From Lactifluus volemus (taxonomy: Eukaryota > Basidiomycota > Agaricomycetes > Russulales > Russulaceae), in the NCBI GenBank assembly GCA_022376515.1, contig WTXI01000098.1, forward strand, positions 62,001-126,000: DNA of 64,000 bases, in the 5' to 3' direction. This document shows positions 42,001-51,499 of the stretch, piece after piece. Each line of letters opens with the position of its first letter. Within the stretch, counting starts at the first letter, position 1. Made by a program: the position numbers and the translations under genes. Below the pieces are notes generated by a model. That model searched no databases, was not told the DNA's origin, and worked only from the letters and a program-made list of their open reading frames with translations.

Positions 42001-44517
42001 CGAGACGAAGTTCCTGTTTTGGCTTGAAGTGCTTAGCATCAAGTGCAAAGTGAGGGTTGCTCTTCCAGCATTGTCGTCTCTGACGACATGGCTACGGTCT
42101 GGCAAGAGTAAGGTATGTACATCCCATACTTGAATATGACATGTACTGACGATCGCATCATGATACAATTACAACAGCCGTCTGAAACTGCGGAACATTT
42201 GGTGGAAATTGTGAATGATGGGTCCGCATTTGTGCGGTACTTTGGGATGCCCATTGCAAGGAGCGCACCGCATATCTATATTTCTGCCCTCCCATTCGCA
42301 CCGTCCTCTTCCGTCATCGCCAAGCATTACCTTCGTCTATTCCCTCGTACGCTGTGCTTGGAGCGCGGGGAGTTGTCTCATTGGCCTGCGTTGGAAATGA
42401 CGATTCAGGCACATGAGAAACCAGTCGACTCTGTTGCGTTCTCACCAGATGGGCACCGCATTGCCTCAAGCTCACGGGATTTCACGATTCGGGTGTGGGA
42501 TTCCACAACCGGGGAGCTTGTAGCAGGCCCGTTTACTGGACACGCTGACATTATCGAGTCGGTTGCATTCTCTCCTGGCGGGCAGCACATCGCCTCGGGC
42601 TCGAGGGATGGTACGATTCGGGTGTGGGATGCTGCAACAGGAGAGATCTTCGCAGGCCCGTTTACTAGTCACACCAGCATGGTCCATTCTGTGGCATATT
42701 CGCCGGACGGGGAGCGCATCGCCTCGGCTTTGGGAGATGGCACCATTTGCGTATGGGATATTGCAACAGGATCCGTCGTGGCAGGGCCGTTTACTGGGCA
42801 CACTAGATGGGCCCGTTGTGTTGCATTCTCGCCGGACGGGAAGCGCATCGTCTCGGCCTCGGGAGATCGCACGATTCGGGTGTGGGATGCCGCCACAGGA
42901 GAGGTTGTAGCGGGCCCGTTCACAAGACACACTGACGATGTCTACGTGGTTGCTTTCTCACCAAACGGGCAGCTCATCGCATCGGCCTCGACAGATCGCA
43001 TGATTCACGTGTGGGACGCTGCAACAGGAGAAGTCATAGTGGGGCCATTTATTGGACACACCGATGAGGTCTACTCTATTGCTTTCTCACCAGATGGGCA
43101 GCTTATTGCCTCGTCCTCATTCGATTATACGATTCGGGTCTGGGATTCTGCGACAGGAAACGTTGTAGGAGGACCGTTTATTGGACACACCGATCAGGTC
43201 CTTTCTGTTGCATTCTCTCCCGACGGGCAACGTGTCACATCGGCCTCGTTCGATCGCACGGTTCGTGTGTGGGGCATCACAGCAGATGTCGTAGTCGACC
43301 CGCTTCCTAGTCACACCAATTGGGTCTATGCTGTTGCATTCTCACCTGATAGCCGGCGCGTTGCCTCAGGCTCATACGATCATACAATTTGCGTGTGGGA
43401 TACCACAACAGGGCAAGTCGCGTCGGGCCCATTTACTGGACACACCGGTCGGGTTTACTCTGTTCAATTCTCACCAGATGGGCAGCGAATTGCCTCAGCC
43501 TCGGCGGATCGCACGATTCGGGTGTGGGATGCCGTAACAGGAGAGATGGTAGTAGGCCCGTTTACTGGACACACCGATGGGATCAATTGTGTTGCATTCT
43601 CGCCAGACGGGCGGCGTATTGCCTCAGCTTCACATGACCGCACCATTCACATCTGGGATGCCGCCACAGGAGTGGTCGTTGTGGGCCCGTTTTCTGGACA
43701 CACCAATCGAGTCTTTTCCGTTGCATTCTCGCCGGACGGGATGCGTATCGTATCGGCCTCTCAAGATCGCAGGATTCGTATGTGGGATGCTGAAAATGGA
43801 GAGGCCATAGGAGACCCTTTTACTGGACACACTCAACTGGTCAGATCTGTTGCATTTTCTCCAGATGGGAGGCACATCGCTTCAGCCTCGCCAGATCGCA
43901 CGATTCGCATATGGGATGCCGCAACAGGGGAGGCCATAGTAGCACCATTCACAGGACATACAGACGAGGTCGGCTCTGTTGTGTTCTCGCCCGATGGGCA
44001 ACGTATCGTCTCAGCCTCAGACGATCGCACGATTCGTGTGTGGAATTCTGCCACAGGAGAGGCCATAGCATGCCCTTTTACAGGTCACACTGGTCGGGTG
44101 CTTTGTGTTGCATTCTCACCAGACGGGCGGTGGATTGCTTCGGCCTCTGAGGATAACATGATTCGCCTATGGGATGCTCCAATAGCAGCAAACCCGCTTA
44201 GGAAGTCTGGACACACCGAATCGGTCGACTCTGTTGTAGTCTCGTCGGACATTATGGGCCGGGCCTCACACGATCACACGGTTTGTGCCAAAACAGAAAA
44301 TATTGGGAAGGACAACATTATGAACAAATTTCTAATTAATAGTGATGGGTGGATGTATGGGGAAAAGGGAGAACTTCTTCTGTGGATTCCCCAGGTTCAC
44401 CGACCATATTTTCATAGGTCTAACACTGTCTGGATAGGAGGCAGATACGAAACTTGGCTTGAACTGCAAAATCTTGTACATGGATCAGATTGGGCTACAG
44501 TACATCACGATGTCTAA
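39037..44517 (+). pseudogene. NLR2: second C2-NACHT-WD40 gene, broken
   Basis: The exon layout equals NLR1, but three lesions are visible. Codon 10 of exon 1 is TAG (39064-39066) where the other copies have TCA or TAC. Exon 1 also carries an 8-bp duplication (AGTCCAAG near 39170) that shifts its frame. In exon 8 a run of five C is four (about 41594), shifting the frame after HAP; the frame resumes at the LEMLRHLGSLLSHV block (41630). An internal ATG at 39134 gives an open frame that runs through intron 1 into the C2 domain. Walker A and all 14 WD40 repeats (42412-44210) are otherwise intact. Assembly error could explain the C-run; the TAG and duplication look real. Confidence 0.8.
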
Positions 44518-44880
44518 ATAGCGTCGGTTGCAGTTACGTTTTTATTTCAAAATCCCTGTACTCACGAGACTGTACCTGTTACCATTACTACAATCTAGTG
44601 GCTGACCTGTTTATATCCCACTCACCAAGGAGTATCTGCGTGATTGTCTGGAGCGCTTTCAGAGAGTTTGCTCGTGCTTCCCCACCTTTTCTGCAAGCCA
44701 CCATGAACTACACCTCTAGGGGCTGCCCCTCTCAAAGCTCCGTAGCACATTCACCATCTCTGGAGCTGCCGCAGTTGAGGCTACCACCAAGTCGTTGGAA
44801 CCACTGCGTCCGCATCCAACTGCAAATGGCCTTCTGAGGAGGGCGGCAGCGGGCACTCTTTAGCCAAGGAGATGTCTCAT
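44518..44880. other. NLR2 3' flank, homologous to 25334-25696
   Basis: Conserved non-coding-looking flank with the same MNYTSRGCPSQSSVA frame as in unit 1. Nothing else can be assigned. Confidence 0.35.
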
Positions 44881-45488
44881 GTGGTGGAACCCGAGCAGGT
44901 CTGCGACCCAGAAAAGTCAGTTGGACCCGGGCCCCATTGCGTTATATTTGGTGGTGTTCCGATGTAGCTCAAACTCCACGTCTCCCCTCTTGCCCGCCTC
45001 AGCGCCAATAACCCTCGCCCCAAGCCGAATCAACATGCTGTTGGCGTCACGCATCGCAAGTTTCTCACACTGAGAGGACGCACGACATATATCGATTCAC
45101 TGAAAAGCAGTGGTGTATGGTATGCATGCACATCGCGGGCCAAGTGCGAGGAACACCAGCAGCGGCGGCGGCGGTGGTGGTGGTGGTGGTGGAGACATTA
45201 AACGCAAATCTGACAAACCCAATGACGACAACGACGACACGGATGAAACACGTCGATCACGGTGATGACGATGATGCCGGCGACCACCTTGACGATCCTC
45301 TGAGGTACCAGCGGCCTCGCTCTTCGTCACACCACTTCTTGTATGATGATGCACGGTGTAGTTCAATTTGTACGCCGGGTATCCAGGCAACCAAAACTGC
45401 ACGAAGGGGGCAGATGGCGTAGCTGTCCAGCCCCCAGTGGAGACACCTACCTTCTGGGGTGACGGGTGAGGCTTCCAGGTGGCATCTG

Positions 45489-45660
45489 CATCAGGAAAAC
45501 CCATTTTGCCTTAAACTGTATTAGATGCTCCTTAAAGCTTACTTAAGATGTTGGTAATTAGATCCTCAATGTTGGTAAGTTGAGGATCTAATTACCAACA
45601 TCTTAAGTAAGCTTTAAGGAGCATCTAATACAGTTTAAGGCAAAATGGGTTTTCCTGATG
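45489..45660. repeat. Perfect 81-bp inverted repeat with a 10-nt loop
   Basis: The arm 45489-45569 is the exact reverse complement of 45580-45660; the loop is TGTTGGTAAG. I checked both arms base by base and found no mismatch. The arms are AT-richer than their surroundings, lack an open frame and do not occur elsewhere in the window. Confidence 0.95.
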
Positions 45661-45668
45661 TGGGGGCT

Positions 45669-45681
45669 GCGGGTTCGATCC
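45669..45681 (+). promoter_or_regulatory. tRNA-like B box / T-arm (pol III internal promoter motif)
   Basis: GGGTTCGATCCCC fits the B-box/T-loop consensus GGTTCGANTCC. Only three of the five T-stem pairs form and no anticodon arm is present, so it is not a tRNA gene; a tRNA-derived SINE head is possible. Confidence 0.4.
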
Positions 45682-46324
45682 CCTGCTTTGGCGAAAAGTC
45701 GGCCCACTCCACTTACCCTAATGGGTTACCCACCTGGCCAGGGCTATGGGTTTCTCGGCCCGCAAGGGACCGCCCTGAGGGGTGGATAAGGGTTACATAA
45801 GACTGGGAATGGATTGAAAAACAAGCCGACCATGTGCCTAGCACTGGACAGGTCACCCGGCACCCTGGGCTTCGGCCTGAGGGTAGTTAGTCAGGCAGAC
45901 TCCCAATCTGGCCCTACGGGCCAGCCACTTGGGTCACACTTGGCAAGACAGGGACTCTGGACACACTGTGGATCCGCGCCTATGGGCATAAGCGAAACAG
46001 GTGCCAGAGTACGGGAAAGCTTGGGGGAGAACCCCTTGTCCGGACCGTGGCAGGCAGGGAGAGTTACCCCAGTCCTGGCCCGAGAGAACATATCCCCTGT
46101 CGGTTACCCGGCTACTAAGATGCCTGGTGAGCTTAAGTTGTATCCTGCTTCCCCACCCTGCCATGGGTGGTGGGTCCTAGACTCCGGGCCGGAGAGGATC
46201 TCGCAAGAGAAGGACCCATATCCCCCCCTACCAAGGACCCCACCTAGGACCCCACGTAAGTGCTCTATGGAGCCAACTGGGGACACCAAGTAGGGACACC
46301 AGGAGGGACCAGGGAGAGGAGGTA

Positions 46325-47515
46325 GCCCCCTCCTCCCCTCTGATCACTTCAGTCTGGACGAACCCCATATCCCGATGGCATTCCACCTTCCTACCTCTTA
46401 CGAACCTTTGGTCCCTTGTTAAGTCCAGAACACCCGCTCCCTTTCCTTTCTCTTACCCTTCCCCTCCTTACCTGTCGACCTGGTCACATCCGGGCTTTGC
46501 CTCCTTCATTTCTTCGAAGCCGGAACTCTCTGCTACTCGCTCCCTCATCTTGAAACCCCCTCCTCTCACCCACTTTCTTTTTGTCCGCTCTCTTCCCCTT
46601 CCCACCCCTGACTCGTACGGACATACCTTCTTACTATACAGTGGGGAGAGGTTGTTGCAGTCGGGGCCGTCGGTGGACGCAGACCATAGATGGTCACTCC
46701 TTAAGGCCCTTTCACAGGGTCTCAATTTTTTCCTCTCGCTCCCTTCGGGGGGTTTTCTTTACATTCTCTTGCCGAACAAACTGGTACTACCTTTGCTCAC
46801 GAACACTTCCACTAAGTCCCCTTTTCTTTCTTTTGCCTCCTACTTTACTTCCTCTCTCTCTTCTTTCTTAGACCCTTCCCCAGCGCGCACTGTTGAGCTA
46901 CGGCTCTTCAAGGAGTCTTGGGATTGTATCCCTGGGTCGGAGGAGCTGGATCGCCTCCTTCGGGAATTACAACCTGCCTTGGTCGTCGAACCCCCAGTCC
47001 CCCCCTCTGATTTCGCTTTCAACTTATGGGGAAAAGAGCTCGCCTCTGGGGAACTCCCTCGCACGCCAGGCCACAAGGCCTGGCGCGCGTGCCCTAACAC
47101 CCCTTCGAACCAACCTCCACCATTCGTGCGGGGACTTCTCTCCCACAAAAACAGACACCTCTTCACATCCGGGCTACAAATCCTCAGCCAACACGCCTTC
47201 TTCGCAGACTACAGCGACCAGTTCCGGCCACTAGCAGGAGATAACACTTTCTGCCCCTGCAACGACGTCCCCTTCACACCCATGTTCTCACCACTTCACT
47301 CAGGCCCGCCCACACCGGCCCCCTTCCACCGCTACTCCATCAATCACGTCCTCTTTGACTGCCGCCTCCACTCTGACCATCGCGCCTCCACTATTGAAGG
47401 CTTCTCCTCACAGTACCTCTTCTCTACTGAAGCAGGTGGCCGACGTCTCGCCCAATTCCTACTCCTCTCACAACAAGGCCTCCGGCCCCTCCCACCCCGC
47501 CCTGACCCCCCTTAA
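46325..47515 (+). pseudogene. 5'-truncated LINE ORF2, C-terminal part
   Basis: The frame through WSHPGF, FLLYSGERLLQ, PPPFVRGLLSHKN and FFADYSDQFRPLAGDN to HVLFDC aligns end to end with the C-terminal part of the intact ORF2, including the CPC...H....C cysteine-histidine motif and the shared last residues RPLPPRPDPP. Endonuclease and reverse transcriptase are missing. The alignment starts near SSPLITSVWTNP (about 46335). It shows that two distinct but related LINE families have been active in this array. Confidence 0.85.
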
Positions 47516-47716
47516 ATGATTCCGGCCTCGGCCGCGCTCCCTTCTTTCTGGCCTCCTCTTATTATACTCTTCCGTTCTCCCCTTCTCGTTTACCTTGTTC
47601 CCTTACTTGTGTCTCCATTTGGATAGTACCTTGTACAGAGTAACTTAGTCTTGTCGCAATATACGCGGGGACTCTAAACCCCAATTCAAAAAAAAAAAAA
47701 AAAACCAAAACTGCAC

Positions 47717-48400
47717 AGGCGGAAGTAGAGGTGCAGGAGGTATAACTTCCGTAGGACGACGACCACCGTCCTCCCCGTATTCACGCTCGCCATATCGGCG
47801 TCGGATGCCATCATCGGAGTTGACGTCGGTTTCAACAACGGGTCGTTCAGGCCACGGGGAATAATAGGTACCGGCTCGCGCGACGCTGCATGTGAAAGGT
47901 TTTTTTTCCGTTGTACGAGACTGACGCAGCGGCACCTTGTATGCAGAACGGCCGCCAGGATCGCTTGCGTGCAGGTCCCTCAGTTGGCTTTAGCACCATA
48001 ATAGACAGCGGTGGTGTGGGTAGCGGTGGTGTGTCACGGCGCTGGCGCGAATTCCGGTGTCGGCCAGATGCTTGTGAAGGTGTAGGTGAGGTCAGCCCCG
48101 GAGAGTGAGGGCACGACTTGTCACGGCGCCGAGATTTGTGGTGGCTGCTGTGACAGTTACCTCGAAAGGGAGATTGCTCGGGTGATAGCATGATGGACGC
48201 GCCAGGTGTGGTGAGCCTGCCGGATGAACCAGAGAGATAAGACGAGACAGCAACGTCCTCGAGAGGGAGCGAGGCCCGAAACACGCTATCGACATGCCCA
48301 TCAATGAGCCACTCGCCGAACATATCTTGTGCCCAGCCCATCTCGCGCTCGACCTCCTCCCGTTCTTCCCCGTCATTCCTTCTCCCCCTCCAGCTTTCCT
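47717..48400 (-). other. Continuation of G3 right of the retro-insertion
   Basis: Homologous to 26222-26830 of unit 1. It includes a stretch of about 100 bp (48015-48115) missing from unit 1. Frames on the minus strand continue G3, but splice sites cannot be fixed. Confidence 0.35.
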
Positions 48401-49379
48401 TGAGCTTCTCCAAACACTCTTCACGTTTCTTGGCACTCCACTCCATAGGTGGGTTCACCTCGGGGCCATCCAGAGAAATGATCACTTCGAAGAGCTGGCG
48501 TCCGGTGCGTCCGAGCTTGAGGTTATCCTTTCTGTGCCCAATCCCGTATGTCTGACTCATCCGAGTCGAGAAACAGAGGGAGGTGCCTTGCGCATGGCTC
48601 GCCCGCAGTCAGCTCGGGGAGGTGGGATGTTTTTGGGCCCGGGTAGTCCCATCTGAGGTGTGAAAGGGTCGTTCGGATCCGGTGTCGTTGATTTCTCAAG
48701 GGCATCGGGACACGAAATTCGGAGATGATAGGAAGGCAGAGTGGGGTTCGAGTCGAAGTGCGGGGAGTACGTTGGTGTGGCCATGGATTTGCTGGGGAGG
48801 TCGATCTGTTACATGGGACAAGTAAGGAATCAGTGATTGGGGAGGAGTGTCCCTACAGCAGTGCTCGCATATGTCGGGAGGGTCATAATGCATTCCTGAG
48901 TGGAGATGCTGCAACGCAACGGAGGGTGCCTTTGGTTGTCTGGAATTGGCAGCACTTGAACGGCAAGTGGAGGTTTCGATGCGGGAGGAACGAGTGCGGG
49001 AAGATGAAACGATGGAGGATGATATCAAAGAGGGCTATGTGATACATGATTCACTGCTGTAAGTGAAGTCACTGCCTCCGATAGTGGCCGTCCTCCACCG
49101 ATCGACATCACTATAAGAAATGCCGGACTTGTTCCCGGGACTACGCTTGGAATAGGGTACAACAACGCCGTCACATCTAGAAGGATAGGCATACACGTGG
49201 GCGTGACACTGCGCTTCCTTTGGAGAGATGGTCTTGGTCTCTTTTCTCTATTTTGAGAGGGCAAAGGGTTTCTTCCACGAGTATGAGAAGATTTGAATAA
49301 GCCAAACTCAAAGACGGTGCTGAAGTCTGACTTGCTGCTGTGACTGAGAGATGTTAGATTAGAAACACTTGCCATTCGG

Positions 49380-50010
49380 TATATTGAGCCCTCTCCAATG
49401 TTCCTTGTGAGCCACATGCCCCATCGGGTCATTATTGACCCGAAGGAAGAGGCACACGCGTATTTGACATTGACCGTAGTTTGCTGGAGCAGTTGGATAT
49501 GTGAAAAAGCTCGGGCGGGTGCTGCACCGGTACGTAATGGCATATATGAGAGGAGGAACACCGCAGACCCGATGAAAGCGACACGGTACGGTATCAGGCA
49601 GCGTATGCAGAGGATGTAAGATTAGCGCTGTGCTCGGCCCCGGCAAAAAACTGTGAGCCGGTCGAAGCCCAAGCCTTTGCATGTCGTGCAACCGGAGGGC
49701 GTCAGTTTTAAGATGGACGGGCATGTGCTCGAATGGCAGAAGTGGAAGATGTACATTGGTGGATTACTCGTAACAGTTTCCTAACGATCTACATCCGCTG
49801 ATTTGTGCCTCTGAATGGTGCCCATAAATGTAGACTTCAGCCACCGAAAGAATTGCGCTCTTGGCGATCACATGGAGTCTTGTTCCCGTTATTTTACTGT
49901 CTCTCGCTCACAGAGATGGTGGTGCCCTATGGCGCGCCTGAGTATCCTCATCCGCGAATGTTTTGCTTTTGATAGGTGTACTGAGATGACCAATGGAAAG
50001 ACTAGGGAAA
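49380..50010 (+). pseudogene. Copper amine oxidase 3'-region remnant, unit 3
   Basis: HVVQPEGVSFKMDGHVLEWQ and KWKMYIG are at 49682-49760; after the intron-like segment a frame reads CLSLTEMVVPYGAPEYPHPR followed by MFCFD (49903-49975). The glycine of KMDG, normal for the family, is kept only here. The catalytic C-terminal part is absent, as in the other units, and the SHREG block is damaged by a deletion. Confidence 0.65.
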
Positions 50011-50479
50011 GAAGCTGATATAGACAAATGACGCTCAATTAGAGTATAACATTCTACTGCGATCTTACTCTACCCGCCTCCCACCGTCATATAATGCACC
50101 TCTCACCTCGCATCCGTAGCAGTTGTACCAGTTTGGCAGAGTGCAGTACGTGAGTCCCACTCTCCACCGGTTCAAAGGGTCCGAGATCAAACAAATCTAT
50201 TGCGAAATGAGGAGTGTACTCTCGGAAAACATCGAATGGTCGGGCAAGTCGGGAAATCTAAGGAAGGAAAAAAAGGTTGCGTAATCCTTTGATGGTTCCT
50301 GCAAGGCACAGTGAATATAGCCCCGCCAGCCAGACACCGTGAACCCCAGCCCGCCCCCGTTCTTCTTGCTCAGGCTGCCAACACGACACGCAAGCCGCGA
50401 CTGCCACAGCACCTAGCTCGGGGCTCGAGCGCCGTAGCCGCGGCGCAGCTCCCTTACCACGCTTCTCCCCGCTACCACA

Positions 50480-51158
50480 CTCGTCGATAAGACAACTGGA
50501 ACGGAAGTACCCTACCTGTATTGGGAAGCAGTGTAATGTTCAATTTCGAACCTAGATCGCTCTTCTGGCCATGACTGAATGTTCCTCCTTAGCGTGAATC
50601 CTCACGTCATAACTCCTGATGTCTCTCGTGTCTCCATTCCTGTAGGCAACGCGGAGACATTCGATCCTTCACGTCCGTCAGTGACTCCGGGAAACTCGAT
50701 CCTTCTTCCGATAGACAAAGTTCCGGGTTGCTTATATGCCGCCCTCAAGGCACTCACCTTGCACACTGAAGCCCGCACCTCGTTCATCACGTCTGTATCT
50801 ATTCTCCTCACTCTGAGGACAATGTATTAAAGTGGCGTGATATTCGGTGACTATTCAGATATTGGCTACCGGATTTGCTAAAGCACAAGTACGTCGCGCT
50901 CCGGTTCCTCTCACAGGAATCGTACGAGCAAGCCGCGCCGATATCGTCTCTCTCACACCTGATGTGGTCACACGCGTGTTCATGCTCTTCCGTGGTGTAG
51001 CCTCCGCCGACGTTGAATATTGGCAATCCGCGAGCGCACTTACGTCCGCTGTAGATGATTCAATATCCCGGAAGGAGGTTGTCGGGGTCGGCGCAGCGTG
51101 TGGGCATGATCTGAGGTTGTTCCGTGTGCTGGAGTGGGGTGGAATTGAGATCGAGTGA
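50480..51158 (+). pseudogene. G2, unit 3 copy (broken)
   Basis: The exon pieces match unit 2 (NAETFDPSRPSVTPGNSI, YWLPDLLKHKYVALRFL). A one-base loss in the ATATCGTC stretch near 50940 (ATGGTCGTC in units 1 and 2) shifts the frame before the DVVTRVFMLF block, and the first exon has the same one-base difference from unit 2 as unit 1. The final frame ends with the original TGA at 51158. Confidence 0.5.
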
Positions 51159-51499
51159 GGGCGATGCCATTTGCGAGGGTGATGAGAGATGGGTAATGTA
51201 CTGATACGCAAGGGGTTTGATTTTTGCTGTCGTCAACGCCCATGATCCTCAGTCTTGGTAACATACGACGACACCGACAATGGCATTTTGTGAATCTGCG
51301 CATAAAGTTGGCGTTGATGTTGTGTGCTGTAACTGCTGTTTGTTCTCAGCGCGCCAAAGCGAAACGTGTGGCGTGTGCTACAGTATCTCATATCCATCTC
51401 ATCTCTCGTACCCTACTCTTCGCCTCCTTCATACCTATATTTCAGTCTTCGAAGCACATTTCAATATCTAAGAACATACCCACATGATCCAAAATTCGT
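51159..51499 (+). promoter_or_regulatory. NLR3 upstream region
   Basis: The homologue of 19534-19876 without any insertion; it carries the uninterrupted site that the LINE used in unit 2 (ACGTGTGGCGTGTGC near 51364). No promoter element can be named with confidence. Confidence 0.35.

Larger units (their letters stand above)
45403..47702 (+). mobile_element. Chimeric retro-insertion: 0.9 kb foreign head plus 5'-truncated LINE, with poly-A
   Basis: The insertion lies between two copies of AACCAAAACTGCAC (45389-45402 and 47703-47716), a target duplication; unit 1 has one copy near 26213. It ends in a poly-A run (47687-47704), so target-primed reverse transcription made it. From about 46325 to 47515 it encodes the C-terminal quarter of a LINE ORF2 related to, but clearly different from, 34840-38676. 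The first 0.9 kb is not LINE ORF2: it contains a perfect inverted repeat (45489-45660) and, next to it, GGTTCGATCCC, which fits a tRNA B box. TGGCGTAGCTG at 45413 resembles an A box but lies 250 bp away. Confidence 0.8.
27458..49038. repeat. Tandem unit 2, carrying LINE, Tc1 and a chimeric retro-insertion
   Basis: This is the second copy of the tandem unit. After removing the LINE (29871-38897, which contains the Tc1 element) and the retro-insertion (45403-47702) about 10.2 kb remains, close to unit 1. Gene order is the same. Homology to unit 1 resumes precisely at both edges of each insertion, which is how the target-site duplications were identified. Its NLR is broken, while its G2 copy is the only one of the three without an obvious frameshift in the last exons. 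Confidence 0.85.
44881..49215 (-). pseudogene. G3, units 2/3 junction copy, split by a retro-insertion
   Basis: The same blocks as at 25697-27620 appear in order on the minus strand: RCDGVVVPYSKRSPGNK at about 49180, an in-frame stop in the following serine-rich exon (49035), CEHCCRD near 48865, the TGRQLFEV...GPEVNPPMEWSAKKREECL piece (48520-48400) and the Thr/His-rich part (45400-45150). The retro-insertion at 45403-47702 separates the last two. With an in-frame stop and a 2.3-kb insertion this copy should be dead. Confidence 0.45.

Noticed and set aside
45661..45700. Genuine tRNA gene at the GGTTCGATCCC motif
   Set aside because: Only part of a T-arm can be folded; no anticodon or D arm or complete acceptor stem is present.
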